In this document: in pieces, positions 8,466-16,272 of the stretch
How positions within the stretch are numbered: the first letter of the stretch is position 1
Layout: each line of letters begins with the position of its first letter
Assembly (NCBI RefSeq): GCF_900142065.1
Contig: NZ_FSRJ01000002.1
Span: 372,001-436,000 of the forward strand
Origin: Agromyces cerinus subsp. cerinus
GTDB taxonomy: Bacteria; Actinomycetota; Actinomycetes; Actinomycetales; Microbacteriaceae
Direction of reading: 5' to 3'
Length of the DNA stretch: 64,000 nt
The notes under the pieces: generated by a model
Told to the model about the DNA's origin: nothing
Database searches by the model: none
The model's input: the letters and a program-made list of their open reading frames with translations, nothing else
Position numbers and translations under genes: made by a program

Positions 8466-8532
8466 GCCGTCAGCCGCGCACGGAGCGAGCACCGGATCGC
8501 CGTCAGCCGCGCACGGGAGCGAGCACCGGGTC
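8466..8532. repeat. Imperfect 33/34-bp tandem duplication at the end of the nuclease-helicase gene
   Basis: The unit starting GCCGTCAGCCGCGCACGG lies at 8466-8498 (33 bp) and again at 8499-8532 (34 bp, one inserted G, one A/G change). The second copy holds the last codons and the stop (8503-8505, minus strand) of the nuclease-helicase; the first lies just downstream in the direction of transcription. Confidence 0.9.
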
Positions 8533-11500
8533 GCCGACGAGCCTCACGAACGCGCTGAGCTGCGCGACTCCATCGGGCGTGTACGGCAGGGCGTCGAGCA
8601 GCCCGGGTGAGTAGAGCAGGTACGCCGCCCATTTCGCCCGCGAGATCGCCACGTTCAGTCGATTCTTCAGCAGCAGGAACTCGACGCCGCGCGGCGCGGC
8701 CGCCGCCGAGGATGCGGCGAGCGACACGATCGCGACGGCCGCCTCCTGGCCCTGGAACTTGTCGACCGTGCCGACCGGCACCTCGGTGAGGCCGGCCGCG
8801 TCGAGCGCGGCGCGCACCTCGGTGAGCTGCGCGTTGTAGGGCGTCACGACGATGAGGTCGCGTTGCCCCAGCGGGCGAGCGGATGCCGCGCCCTGCGTCG
8901 ACCCGACCGAAGCCGCCGCCGACCCGGCAGCCGCTTCGACCCAGTCGCGCCCGAGCAGCGAGCGCGCCAGGTCGACGACCGCGAGCGCCTCTTCGGGCGA
9001 GGAGGTCGTGTTGCCGAAATGCTCGATCGGCAGGGCGGTGAGACCCGGGGCGACACCGTCGAGCGAACGCTTCGAGGCCACCGGATGGGAGTGCAGCTCG
9101 CCCTCGTAGGAGAGCCGTGACACGGGCTCGGCGACGGCGGGGTGCATGCGCCGGCTCTCGGCGAGGAAGTAGCCGAACTCGGGAGGCAGCACGTCGTGGC
9201 CATCGGTGATCCAGCCGAGCGCCGAGGTGTCGATGGGTTCGGGGTGGTTGCCCTGACTCACCTGCGGCAGCTGCTGGGGGTCGCCGAGCAGCAGCAGGTT
9301 GCGGGCGCCGACGGCGGAGGCGATGGTCGAGGCGAGCGAGTACTGGCCCGCCTCGTCGATGACGAGCAGGTCGAGTGAGCCGCGCGGCACCCGGTTGTCG
9401 TTCGAGAAGTCCCATGCGGTGCCGCCGATGACGTATCCGGAGGTCTCGTGCGCCGCCGTGTACTCGGCGACGCCGTTCTTCGGGATGAAGGTGTACCCGT
9501 GGTCGCCGGGCTCCTTCGCGTCTTTCGGGGCCTTCGCGACGAGCTCGGGATCGAGACCCGCCCGCACGACGGCGTCGAGCACGTTCTCGACCACGGCGTG
9601 CGACTGGGCGACGACGCCGATCTTCCACGCGTGCCGGCCGACGAGCTCGGTGATCACGTGGGAGGCCAGATAGGTCTTGCCGGTGCCCGGCGGGCCCTGC
9701 ACCGCGAGGTACGAGTCGTCGAGGTCGCGGAGCGATGCGGCAACGGCGGCGACGTAGTCGTGGTCGGCGCCGAGCGGTACGAGTCCGGCGCCGCTGCGTG
9801 TGCGCGGTGGGATGCGGCGCAGCACATCGATGGAGGGGTTCGCGGGCCAGCGCGGGAAGGCGCGTTCGAGGTGCTGCGCCCACTCGAGGATCGCCCCCTG
9901 CTGGCGGCCGGCCTGCGGAGGTGTGCCGGGCGCGAGGGCGAACGGCAGCTCGTGCCAGGCGACCCCGGCGACCGCGGTCTCCTCGATGAGCACACCGTCG
10001 TCGAACACCTCGAGCACCTTCACCGAGTGCCACGCCCGAGACCCGGGCCGCAGTGAATGGCTCGGGAACGGCGCCGGCGGCTCGTAGAGCGCGATCGGCT
10101 CGCCGCCGACGCTGAACTTCGACCCAGGGGCGATGCGGCCGCGCAGACGCACATGCCGTCGGTCGACGCGGTGATGGTCTTCGCGGTACCAGCGCTGCAC
10201 CACCGCTGACCGTGCCGGGTCGACGACGAGCACGTCGCGGTGGTCCTCCCACGCCTCGAGGGGCTGCTCGACGCGGAAGTAGTGCGACCACCAGAAGCTC
10301 TTCGCCTCGCGATCGTGATAGTCGATCGCGGCCGCCGCGAGGGCGAGCGCGGTGTGGTCGGCGTCTCGATCGGGGTCGTCGGGCGGGCCGGCGATCGACT
10401 GCAGGTGCACGGCGAGGGGCGTGGGCTCGTAGACCTTGCCCGCGGCCTTGGCCGCCTCGACGATGAGCGACTCGGGCACGGGGTCGACCCCGGCGTCGCG
10501 CGCGAGCCCGAGCAGCCAGTCGCGCAGGCGAAGCGTCGAGACGCAGTCGTAGCGGTTGTAGTCGGCGAGGTCGTCGAGCACGAACTGAGCGGCCGCCGCA
10601 CCGGAGAGCCCCGTGACCGGGTCGGTCTCACCGGTCGACGCGAGCTCACGTGCACGCACGTACTCGAGAATGGAGTCGCCGCCCGACTTCACGTCGGCCT
10701 CGCGCAGCTCGGTGCCCATGTAGAGCGGCTCGAGCTTCTTGATCGAGTAGGAGCGGCTGCCGACCCGCACCGCGCGCTTGACGATCGGGTAGAGATCGAC
10801 GAAGACGCCGTCGGCGAGCAGCTGGTCGACGGCGGCCTCGCCGACGCCGTGTCGCGCGGCCATCGCGAGCAGGTGCGTGCGCTCGTAGCTCGCGTAGTGG
10901 TAGATGTGCAGGTGCGGATGGGCGGCCCGACGGAGCTTCACGAGCTCGAGGAACTGCACGAGCGCGACCCGCTCTTCGGCGAAGGAGTGCGCCCAGAGCG
11001 GCGTGAACTGCTCGTCGTTGTCGACCATGCCGAAGAGGTAGTCGAGACCCCAGTCGTCGGCCGCGCCCTCGGTGTAGAGCGGGTCGCCCTCGAAGTCGAA
11101 GAACAGGTCGCCGGCGTCAGGCTCGGGGATCGCGGCGAGCGACGCGGCGTCGCGCACGACGACGGGCGGCGGCAGCGGCGGGTCGTCGGGGGAGCGCAGC
11201 CCTGAAGCATCCGCTTCCAGCTCTGCCGACTCTGCCTCGAGCTGCAGTCGCGCCTGCACCCGCAGGTTCTCGATCGTCGCGTCGAGCACGCCGGGCACCG
11301 GCCCGAAGGATGCCGCGAGCTCGTCGATCGTCGTGATGTCCGCGTCGTGCAGGGCGGCGCGCTGCGTGACCCGGAGGCCGGCCACGAGCAGCACGTCGCG
11401 GTGGGCCTGCACCTCGAGGTCGCACGTGGGGCAGCGCCCGTCGAGGGCGTAGCGCGGGTCGCCCCACTCGACGGGGCCGTCTTCGGCGAGCCGGTCTGCG

Positions 11501-12096
11501 ACGATCTGCTCGAGTCGTTCGCGGCGAAGCCGGTAGACGGGGGCGATGTCGTCGAGACGGTGCACGCTCGTCGTGCCGTCGCCGAGCAGCAGCTCGACGG
11601 TGTCGGCGCACGGCACGCCGGTGCGCTCGAGCTGCTCGGCGTACGCGGCGAGCTGGAGCAGCGCGGTGACCCGCGCCCTGCGGGCGAGCTTCGAGTCCTG
11701 CACGAGGTAGCGGCCGTCGGGCTGGCGCACGATGAAGTCGGCGAAGCCGATGAAGCCCTCGTCGGCGAAGGTCGCCTGGAAGACGACGGGGGCGCCGGCC
11801 GCGAACGCGGCCTGCGTCGCCTCGACGGCGGCGGCGACCGCGGCGGGGTCGCGCACGTCGGGGCGCTCGATCTCGACGACGCCGTCGCCGAGTGCGGCGC
11901 GGTAGTCGTCGAGCACCCGCAGTTCGTGCTGGTCGCCGAGCCGGCCCGAGCGCTCGAGCATCGCGTCTTCGGGGTCGGGCACCTTCTCGATGCGGCCGAG
12001 CTTCGCGTCGAGCGCGCGGAGGAACGCGAACTCGCACTCGGAGGCCTTCTTCAGGTCGCTCGCGCTCGTGACGACCGAACCGTCAACCAGGTACAT
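8503..12096 (-). CDS. TM0106-family RecB-like nuclease fused to a superfamily 1 DNA/RNA helicase
   Basis: This 1,197-residue protein has three parts. Residues 1-270 are a RecB/Cas4-like nuclease (GFADFIVRQPDGRYLVQDSK supplies the Asp and the D-x-K catalytic strand; a CPTC is near 237). Residues about 330-560 form an RNase H-like exonuclease domain with FFDFEGDPLY. The last 450 residues are a Dna2/Upf1-like helicase: VQGPPGTGKTYLASHVITEL (about 800), LLVIDEAGQYSLAS (about 910), LLLGDPQQLPQVSQG, VDKFQGQEAAVAIVSL and RLNVAISRAK (about 1150). It is of family length and monocistronic, so it likely processes nucleic acid ends in repair; the exact role is not known. The stop codon lies in a tandem duplication. 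Confidence 0.88.
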   Translation of the reverse strand: MYLVDGSVVTSASDLKKASECEFAFLRALDAKLGRIEKVPDPEDAMLERSGRLGDQHELRVLDDYRAALGDGVVEIERPDVRDPAAVAAAVEATQAAFAAGAPVVFQATFADEGFIGFADFIVRQPDGRYLVQDSKLARRARVTALLQLAAYAEQLERTGVPCADTVELLLGDGTTSVHRLDDIAPVYRLRRERLEQIVADRLAEDGPVEWGDPRYALDGRCPTCDLEVQAHRDVLLVAGLRVTQRAALHDADITTIDELAASFGPVPGVLDATIENLRVQARLQLEAESAELEADASGLRSPDDPPLPPPVVVRDAASLAAIPEPDAGDLFFDFEGDPLYTEGAADDWGLDYLFGMVDNDEQFTPLWAHSFAEERVALVQFLELVKLRRAAHPHLHIYHYASYERTHLLAMAARHGVGEAAVDQLLADGVFVDLYPIVKRAVRVGSRSYSIKKLEPLYMGTELREADVKSGGDSILEYVRARELASTGETDPVTGLSGAAAAQFVLDDLADYNRYDCVSTLRLRDWLLGLARDAGVDPVPESLIVEAAKAAGKVYEPTPLAVHLQSIAGPPDDPDRDADHTALALAAAAIDYHDREAKSFWWSHYFRVEQPLEAWEDHRDVLVVDPARSAVVQRWYREDHHRVDRRHVRLRGRIAPGSKFSVGGEPIALYEPPAPFPSHSLRPGSRAWHSVKVLEVFDDGVLIEETAVAGVAWHELPFALAPGTPPQAGRQQGAILEWAQHLERAFPRWPANPSIDVLRRIPPRTRSGAGLVPLGADHDYVAAVAASLRDLDDSYLAVQGPPGTGKTYLASHVITELVGRHAWKIGVVAQSHAVVENVLDAVVRAGLDPELVAKAPKDAKEPGDHGYTFIPKNGVAEYTAAHETSGYVIGGTAWDFSNDNRVPRGSLDLLVIDEAGQYSLASTIASAVGARNLLLLGDPQQLPQVSQGNHPEPIDTSALGWITDGHDVLPPEFGYFLAESRRMHPAVAEPVSRLSYEGELHSHPVASKRSLDGVAPGLTALPIEHFGNTTSSPEEALAVVDLARSLLGRDWVEAAAGSAAASVGSTQGAASARPLGQRDLIVVTPYNAQLTEVRAALDAAGLTEVPVGTVDKFQGQEAAVAIVSLAASSAAAAPRGVEFLLLKNRLNVAISRAKWAAYLLYSPGLLDALPYTPDGVAQLSAFVRLVGDPVLAPVRG

Positions 12097-12207
12097 CGGG
12101 CTCCTTCGGGTCGTCGTGGTCCCACGCTATCCGGGGCCGCCGACATCAGCGTTCGCGGTCGAGGAGCGTGCATCGATGCTGCGGGTCGAGCGTGTCGAGA
12201 CCGGAGT

Positions 12208-12270
12208 TCGACAGGCTCAGGTCTCGACAGGCTCAGGTTTCGACAGGCTCAGGTTTCGACAGGCTCAACC
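12208..12270. repeat. Tandem array of TCGACAGGCTCA, 16-bp period
   Basis: TCGACAGGCTCA starts at 12208, 12224, 12240 and 12256, joined by GGTC, GGTT and GGTT. The last copy ends in GGCTCAACC, which is the complement of the GGTTGAGCC arm used at 21.9 kb. The array forms the gap after the nuclease-helicase promoter and runs into the 3' end of the TetR gene. Confidence 0.92.
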
Positions 12271-12887
12271 TGCAGAACGCCCGGCCGCAGCCCCAGCAGG
12301 CCCTCGACGCTCCGAGTCGTCAGCGCGTCGCGCCGACCGGCGCCGTCCCAGCGCACGAGCGCCTGCGCATTCAGGCCGTCGATCATGCCGAGCAGTTGCC
12401 ACGCGGCGGCGGCCGCGTCGACGGGCTCGAAGTCGCCGGACTCGACGCCGTCGTCGATGACGCCCACGATGACCGACTGCCAGGCGTCCATGCGGTGCCG
12501 CACGCTCGCGGCGAGCGACTCGTTGCGCCGGCCGAGCGCCCAGGCCTCGACCCAGACGACCGTGACGTCCTCGCGCGAGCCGTCGAGCAACGTGCCGATG
12601 AGGGCGGACAGCCGCTCCGGCGGGGTCGACTGTTCGGCGACGAGCGCGCCGACCTCCTCGATCTCGACGGCGACGATCGCGTCGAACGTCTCGGCGATGA
12701 GGGCGTCCATGCTCGGCTGGTAGTGCGCGACGAGGGCCGGCGTCACGCCCGCGCGGGCGGCGACGGCGCGCAGCGTCACGGCCGCGAGGCCCTCGCCGAG
12801 GGCGAGCGTCCGTGCCGCGGCGGCGATCTCGATTCGGCGCTCTGCCGGGCTCTTGCGCTCGGCGCGCTTGCGTGGCGTGCTTGACAT
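12249..12887 (-). CDS. TetR/AcrR-family transcriptional regulator
   Basis: A 212-residue regulator. Residues 13-65 (SPAERRIEIAAAARTLALGE, then VTLRAVAARAGVTPALVAHY) form the TetR helix-turn-helix. The remainder is an all-helical ligand domain (WVEAWALGRRNESLAASVRH), similar to the BetI/TetR_C_6-type group. It is divergent from the agmatine deiminase gene, and a perfect TTGATCA-TT-TGATCAA palindrome sits between them, so local control of the deiminase-amidase pair is likely. The final residues LQVEPVET and the stop are encoded by the TCGACAGGCTCA repeat, suggesting that the original C-terminus was replaced. Confidence 0.88.
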   Translation of the reverse strand: MSSTPRKRAERKSPAERRIEIAAAARTLALGEGLAAVTLRAVAARAGVTPALVAHYQPSMDALIAETFDAIVAVEIEEVGALVAEQSTPPERLSALIGTLLDGSREDVTVVWVEAWALGRRNESLAASVRHRMDAWQSVIVGVIDDGVESGDFEPVDAAAAAWQLLGMIDGLNAQALVRWDGAGRRDALTTRSVEGLLGLRPGVLQVEPVET

Positions 12888-12921
12888 GGTGCGCCCAGTC
12901 TATGTACCGTCGGGTCAGTTG

Positions 12922-12937
12922 TTGATCATTTGATCAA
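12922..12937. promoter_or_regulatory. Perfect palindromic operator candidate for the TetR regulator
   Basis: TTGATCA, TT, TGATCAA is a perfect 7-2-7 dyad in an AT-rich spot of otherwise GC-rich DNA, between the TetR start (12887) and the deiminase start (13000). TATAAG (12938-12943) abuts it and could be the -10 box of the deiminase promoter, so a bound regulator would block RNA polymerase. Confidence 0.7.
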
Positions 12938-12999
12938 TATAAGAACGACGGATGCCGCTCGGCACGGCCGACGCACCGACGCGACGCACGGAGGAACCG

Positions 13000-14034
13000 A
13001 TGAGCTGGCGCATGCCGTCCGAGACCGCACCCCACGAACGCACCTGGATGGCGTTCCCGGTCACCGACAACGTCGCCGACGAGACCCCCGGAGGCGTCGA
13101 GCGCACCTTCGCCGCCTGGGCCGCGGTCGCCAACGCGATCGTCGCGTTCGAACCCGTCTCGATCCTCGTCGACCCGAGCGAGCTCGAGAACGCCCGACGG
13201 CTGCTCGACCCCGAGGTCGAGATCGTCGAATGCCCGGTCGACGAGTTCTGGATGCGCGACCACGGCCCCACCTTCGTCGTCGACGACGAGCGCCCGGGCG
13301 TGCTCGGCGCGGTCGACTGGACCTTCAACGGCTGGGGCGCACCGGAATGGGCGCGCTGGGACAAGTCGGGCGAGCACGCCCGATTCATCGCCGATCGCGT
13401 CGGCGCCGAGCTCGTCTCGAGCGCACTCGTGAACGAGGGCGGCGGCATCCACGTCGACGGCGAGGGCACCGTGCTCCTCACCGAGACCGTGCAGCTCGAC
13501 CCCCGCCGCAACCCCTACGCCGACAAGCGACGTGTCGAGGCCGAGATGGCACGCACCATCGGGGCGACGAAGGCCGTGTGGCTGCCGCGCGGCCTCACCC
13601 GCGACTACGACGAGCTCGGCACGAACGGGCACGTCGACATCGTCGCGACCCTCACGTCGCCGGGCCAGGTGCTCGTGCACTCGCAGCGCGACCCCGAGCA
13701 CCCCGACTTCGAGGTCACCCGCGAGATCGTCGCACTGCTCGCGGAGTCGACGGATGCCGCGGGCCGCATCCTCGAGGTCACCGAACTGCCGGCGCCCTCG
13801 GTCATCCGCGATCACGAGGGCTTCGTCGACTACAGCTACGTCAACCACCTGGTCGTGAACGGCGGCATCATCGCGTGCGGCTTCGGCGACGACGAAGCGG
13901 ATGCCGCGGCGCGCGAGATCCTCGAGGCGGCCTACCCGGGCCGGCGCGCCGTGACGGTCGACGCGCGGCAGGTCTTCACCGGCGGCGGCGGCATCCACTG
14001 CATCACGCAGCAGCAGCCGGCGGTCGCTCGATGA
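13000..14034 (+). CDS. aguA: Agmatine deiminase
   Basis: A 344-residue peptidyl-arginine-deiminase-fold enzyme that hydrolyses agmatine to N-carbamoylputrescine and ammonia. Visible motifs are ETAPHERTWMAFP near the N-terminus, DEFWMRDHGPTFVVD, NEGGGIHVDGEG, the His of LGTNGHVDIVAT and the C-terminal GGGGIHCITQQQP, with the catalytic Cys at 334. The ATG at 13000 has a GGAGGAACC ribosome site; an upstream ATG at 12952 lacks one. The stop overlaps the amidase start (ATGA), so the two are translationally coupled. The TetR palindrome upstream probably controls both. A related guanidino substrate cannot be excluded. Confidence 0.88.
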   Translation: MSWRMPSETAPHERTWMAFPVTDNVADETPGGVERTFAAWAAVANAIVAFEPVSILVDPSELENARRLLDPEVEIVECPVDEFWMRDHGPTFVVDDERPGVLGAVDWTFNGWGAPEWARWDKSGEHARFIADRVGAELVSSALVNEGGGIHVDGEGTVLLTETVQLDPRRNPYADKRRVEAEMARTIGATKAVWLPRGLTRDYDELGTNGHVDIVATLTSPGQVLVHSQRDPEHPDFEVTREIVALLAESTDAAGRILEVTELPAPSVIRDHEGFVDYSYVNHLVVNGGIIACGFGDDEADAAAREILEAAYPGRRAVTVDARQVFTGGGGIHCITQQQPAVAR

Positions 14035-15815
14035 GCGGGTTCGACGTCGTCGAGGCCTCGATCGCCGAGCTCCGTGCCGCGCTCGAGTCGGGTCGCGTCA
14101 CGGCGGTCGAGCTGCTCGACGCCTACCTCGCGCGCATCGCGGCGTTCGATCGCCCTTCGACAGGCTCAGGGAACAGCTCGACAGGCTCAGGGAACAGTTC
14201 GACAGGCTCAGGGAACAGCGCGCCCACCGCGCTCAACGCGCTCGTCGTGATGAACCCCGGCGCTCGCGCCGACGCCGAGGCATCCGATGCCCGCCGGGCG
14301 CGTGGCGAGACCCTCGGCCCGCTCGACGGCATCCCGTACACCGCGAAGGACAGCTACCTCGCCGAGGGCCTGACCGCGGCGGCGGGCTCGCCCGCGTTCG
14401 AGCACCTCGTCGCCCAGCGCGACGCCTTCACGATCGAGCGCCTGCGCGGCGCGGGGGCCGTGCTCATCGGCCTCACGAACATGCCGCCCATGGCGAACGG
14501 CGGCATGCAGCGCGGCGTCTACGGTCGGGCCGAGAGCCCGTACAACGCCGAGTACCTCACCGCGGCCTTCGGCTCGGGCTCCTCGAACGGATCCGGCACT
14601 GCGACCGCGGCGTCGTTCGCGGCCTTCGGGCTGGGCGAGGAGACCTGGTCGTCGGGCCGCGCGCCCGCCTCGAACAACGGGCTCTGCGCCTACACGCCCT
14701 CGCGCGGCGTGATCTCGGTGCGGGGAAACTGGCCGCTCGTTCCCACGATGGACGTCGTCGTGCCGCACACCCGCACCATGGCCGACCTCTTCGAGGTGCT
14801 CGACGTCATCGTCGCCGACGACGCCGACCCGCGCGGCGACTTCTGGCGGGTGCAGCCGTGGATCGAGATCCCCGCGGCATCCGCGGTTCGGCCCGTCGCG
14901 TATGCGGACCTGACCGGCTCCCGATCGCTCGCGGGCACCCGCATCGGCGTGCCGCGCATGTACGTGAACGCCGACCCCGAGGCCGGCACCGCCGAGCCCG
15001 GCCGCACGCCGGGCATCGGCGGCGCGACCGGGCAGCGCATCGAAACCCGCGCCTCGGTGATCGAGCTCTGGGAGGCGGCCCGCCGCGATCTCGAGGCCGC
15101 CGGCGCCGAGGTCGTGCTCGTCGACTTCCCCGTCGTGTCGAACTACGAGGGCGACCGGCCCGGTGCTCCGACGATCGACACCCGCGGACTCGTCAGCCCC
15201 GAGTACCTGCGCCGCGAGATCGTCGACCTCTCGGCCTGGGCGTGGAACGACTTCCTCGACGCGAACGGCGACCCTTCGTTGCATGCGCTCGCCGACGTCG
15301 ACGGCGATCGAATCTTCCCGCAGCCCGAGGGCGCACTGCCCGACCGGTACGACGGCTTCGAGGACGACATCGCCGAGTACCCCGAATGGGCGCGCGCCAA
15401 TCCCGGCGCGACGTTCGCCGACATGCCCGAACTCGAGGCCGGGCTCCGCGGTCTTGAAGCGACGCGTCGCATCGACCTCGAGCAGTGGATGGACGGCCTC
15501 GGCCTCGACGCCGTCGCCTTCCCCGCGGTCGCCGACGTCGGCCCCGCCGACATGGACGTGAACGAGGCATCCGCCGATCTCGGCTGGCGCAACGGCGTCT
15601 GGGTCGCGAACGGCAACATCGTGCCGCGCCACCTCGGCATCCCGACCGTCACGGTGCCGATGGGGCTCATGCGCGACATCCGGATGCCGGTGGGCCTCAC
15701 CTTCGCCGGACGCGCCTACGACGACTCGGCGCTGCTCGCGCTCGCCGCGGCGTTCGAGGCGCTGCCGACCGCGACACCGCGCCGCATCGCGCCGCCGCGC
15801 ACGCCGCGCCTCTGA
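14031..15815 (+). CDS. Amidase-signature family amidase with an in-frame repeat insertion
   Basis: A 594-residue amidase-signature enzyme. The Ser-cisSer-Lys triad is visible: Lys106 in IPYTAKDSYLAEG, Ser184/185 in FGSGSSNGSGTAT, and nucleophile Ser208 in ETWSSGRAPASNN. It overlaps agmatine deiminase by 4 bases and may therefore act on N-carbamoylputrescine or a related amide, a step usually done by a nitrilase-type AguB; this is inference. Residues 42-63 read STGSGNS three times, encoded by three 21-bp copies of the TCGACAGGCTCAGGG repeat seen elsewhere in the window. The insertion falls between the N-terminal helix and the LNALVVMN strand and keeps frame, so the enzyme may still be active. 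Confidence 0.85.
   Translation: MSGFDVVEASIAELRAALESGRVTAVELLDAYLARIAAFDRPSTGSGNSSTGSGNSSTGSGNSAPTALNALVVMNPGARADAEASDARRARGETLGPLDGIPYTAKDSYLAEGLTAAAGSPAFEHLVAQRDAFTIERLRGAGAVLIGLTNMPPMANGGMQRGVYGRAESPYNAEYLTAAFGSGSSNGSGTATAASFAAFGLGEETWSSGRAPASNNGLCAYTPSRGVISVRGNWPLVPTMDVVVPHTRTMADLFEVLDVIVADDADPRGDFWRVQPWIEIPAASAVRPVAYADLTGSRSLAGTRIGVPRMYVNADPEAGTAEPGRTPGIGGATGQRIETRASVIELWEAARRDLEAAGAEVVLVDFPVVSNYEGDRPGAPTIDTRGLVSPEYLRREIVDLSAWAWNDFLDANGDPSLHALADVDGDRIFPQPEGALPDRYDGFEDDIAEYPEWARANPGATFADMPELEAGLRGLEATRRIDLEQWMDGLGLDAVAFPAVADVGPADMDVNEASADLGWRNGVWVANGNIVPRHLGIPTVTVPMGLMRDIRMPVGLTFAGRAYDDSALLALAAAFEALPTATPRRIAPPRTPRL
14157..14219. repeat. Three in-frame 21-bp repeats inside the amidase gene
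   Basis: TCGACAGGCTCAGGGAACAG plus one base occurs at 14157, 14178 and 14199 with exact 21-bp spacing. It is the same TCGACAGGCTCA core as at 12208 and, reversed, at 21893. The period is a multiple of three and each copy encodes STGSGNS. Confidence 0.95.
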
Positions 15816-15816
15816 A

Positions 15817-15852
15817 CCGGGCGCGGCGGGCCGAGGCTCGCCGCAGCCCGGG
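15817..15852 (+). terminator. Terminator hairpin after the amidase
   Basis: CCGGGCGCGGCG pairs with CGCCGCAGCCCGG with one bulged base and a loop of about 10 bases, starting just after the TGA at 15815. No U tract follows. Confidence 0.55.
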
Positions 15853-15865
15853 TTAGTCTGACGCC

Positions 15866-16237
15866 ATGGCGGTCAGTCGGAGCCGGACGGCGGTCTACGC
15901 ACGTCGGCGCAAGCGTCGCATGGCGCTGCACACGCACGACCTCAGCGACGAGCAGTGGGCCGCGCTCACGGCGGAGTGGCAGGGGTGCGCGTACTGCGGC
16001 GCGAGCGATCGGCCGCTGCAACGCGACTGCGTGCAGCCCATCTCGCGCGGAGGCAGGTACACGCTCGGCAACGTCGTGCCGGCCTGCGGGTCGTGCAACG
16101 CGAGCAAGTCCAACGACGAGGTCACGTCGTGGATGCGGCGCAAGAAGCTCGACGAGCGCGCCTTCCTGTTGCGGCACTACGAGGTCGGCGCGGCGCTGGC
16201 GCTGCAATTCCCTGCAGAGGATGCCGCGGCGGACTGA
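15866..16237 (+). CDS. HNH endonuclease-like protein
   Basis: A 123-residue protein with an Arg-rich start (VYARRRKRRM) and an HNH/zinc fold: CAYCGASDRPLQRDCVQPIS, RGGRYTLGNVVPACGSCNAS and KSNDEVTSWM. The two CxxC pairs would bind structural zinc; the first catalytic residue, normally Asp-His, reads RDCVQP here, so the usual His is replaced by Cys or Val and nuclease activity is uncertain. TAGTCT lies 6 bases before the ATG and no ribosome site is seen, so the message may be leaderless. A lone gene between hairpins. Confidence 0.8.
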   Translation: MAVSRSRTAVYARRRKRRMALHTHDLSDEQWAALTAEWQGCAYCGASDRPLQRDCVQPISRGGRYTLGNVVPACGSCNASKSNDEVTSWMRRKKLDERAFLLRHYEVGAALALQFPAEDAAAD

Positions 16238-16272
16238 CTGCCCGCACGCCACGGGCCGCTCGTGCGCCGCTC

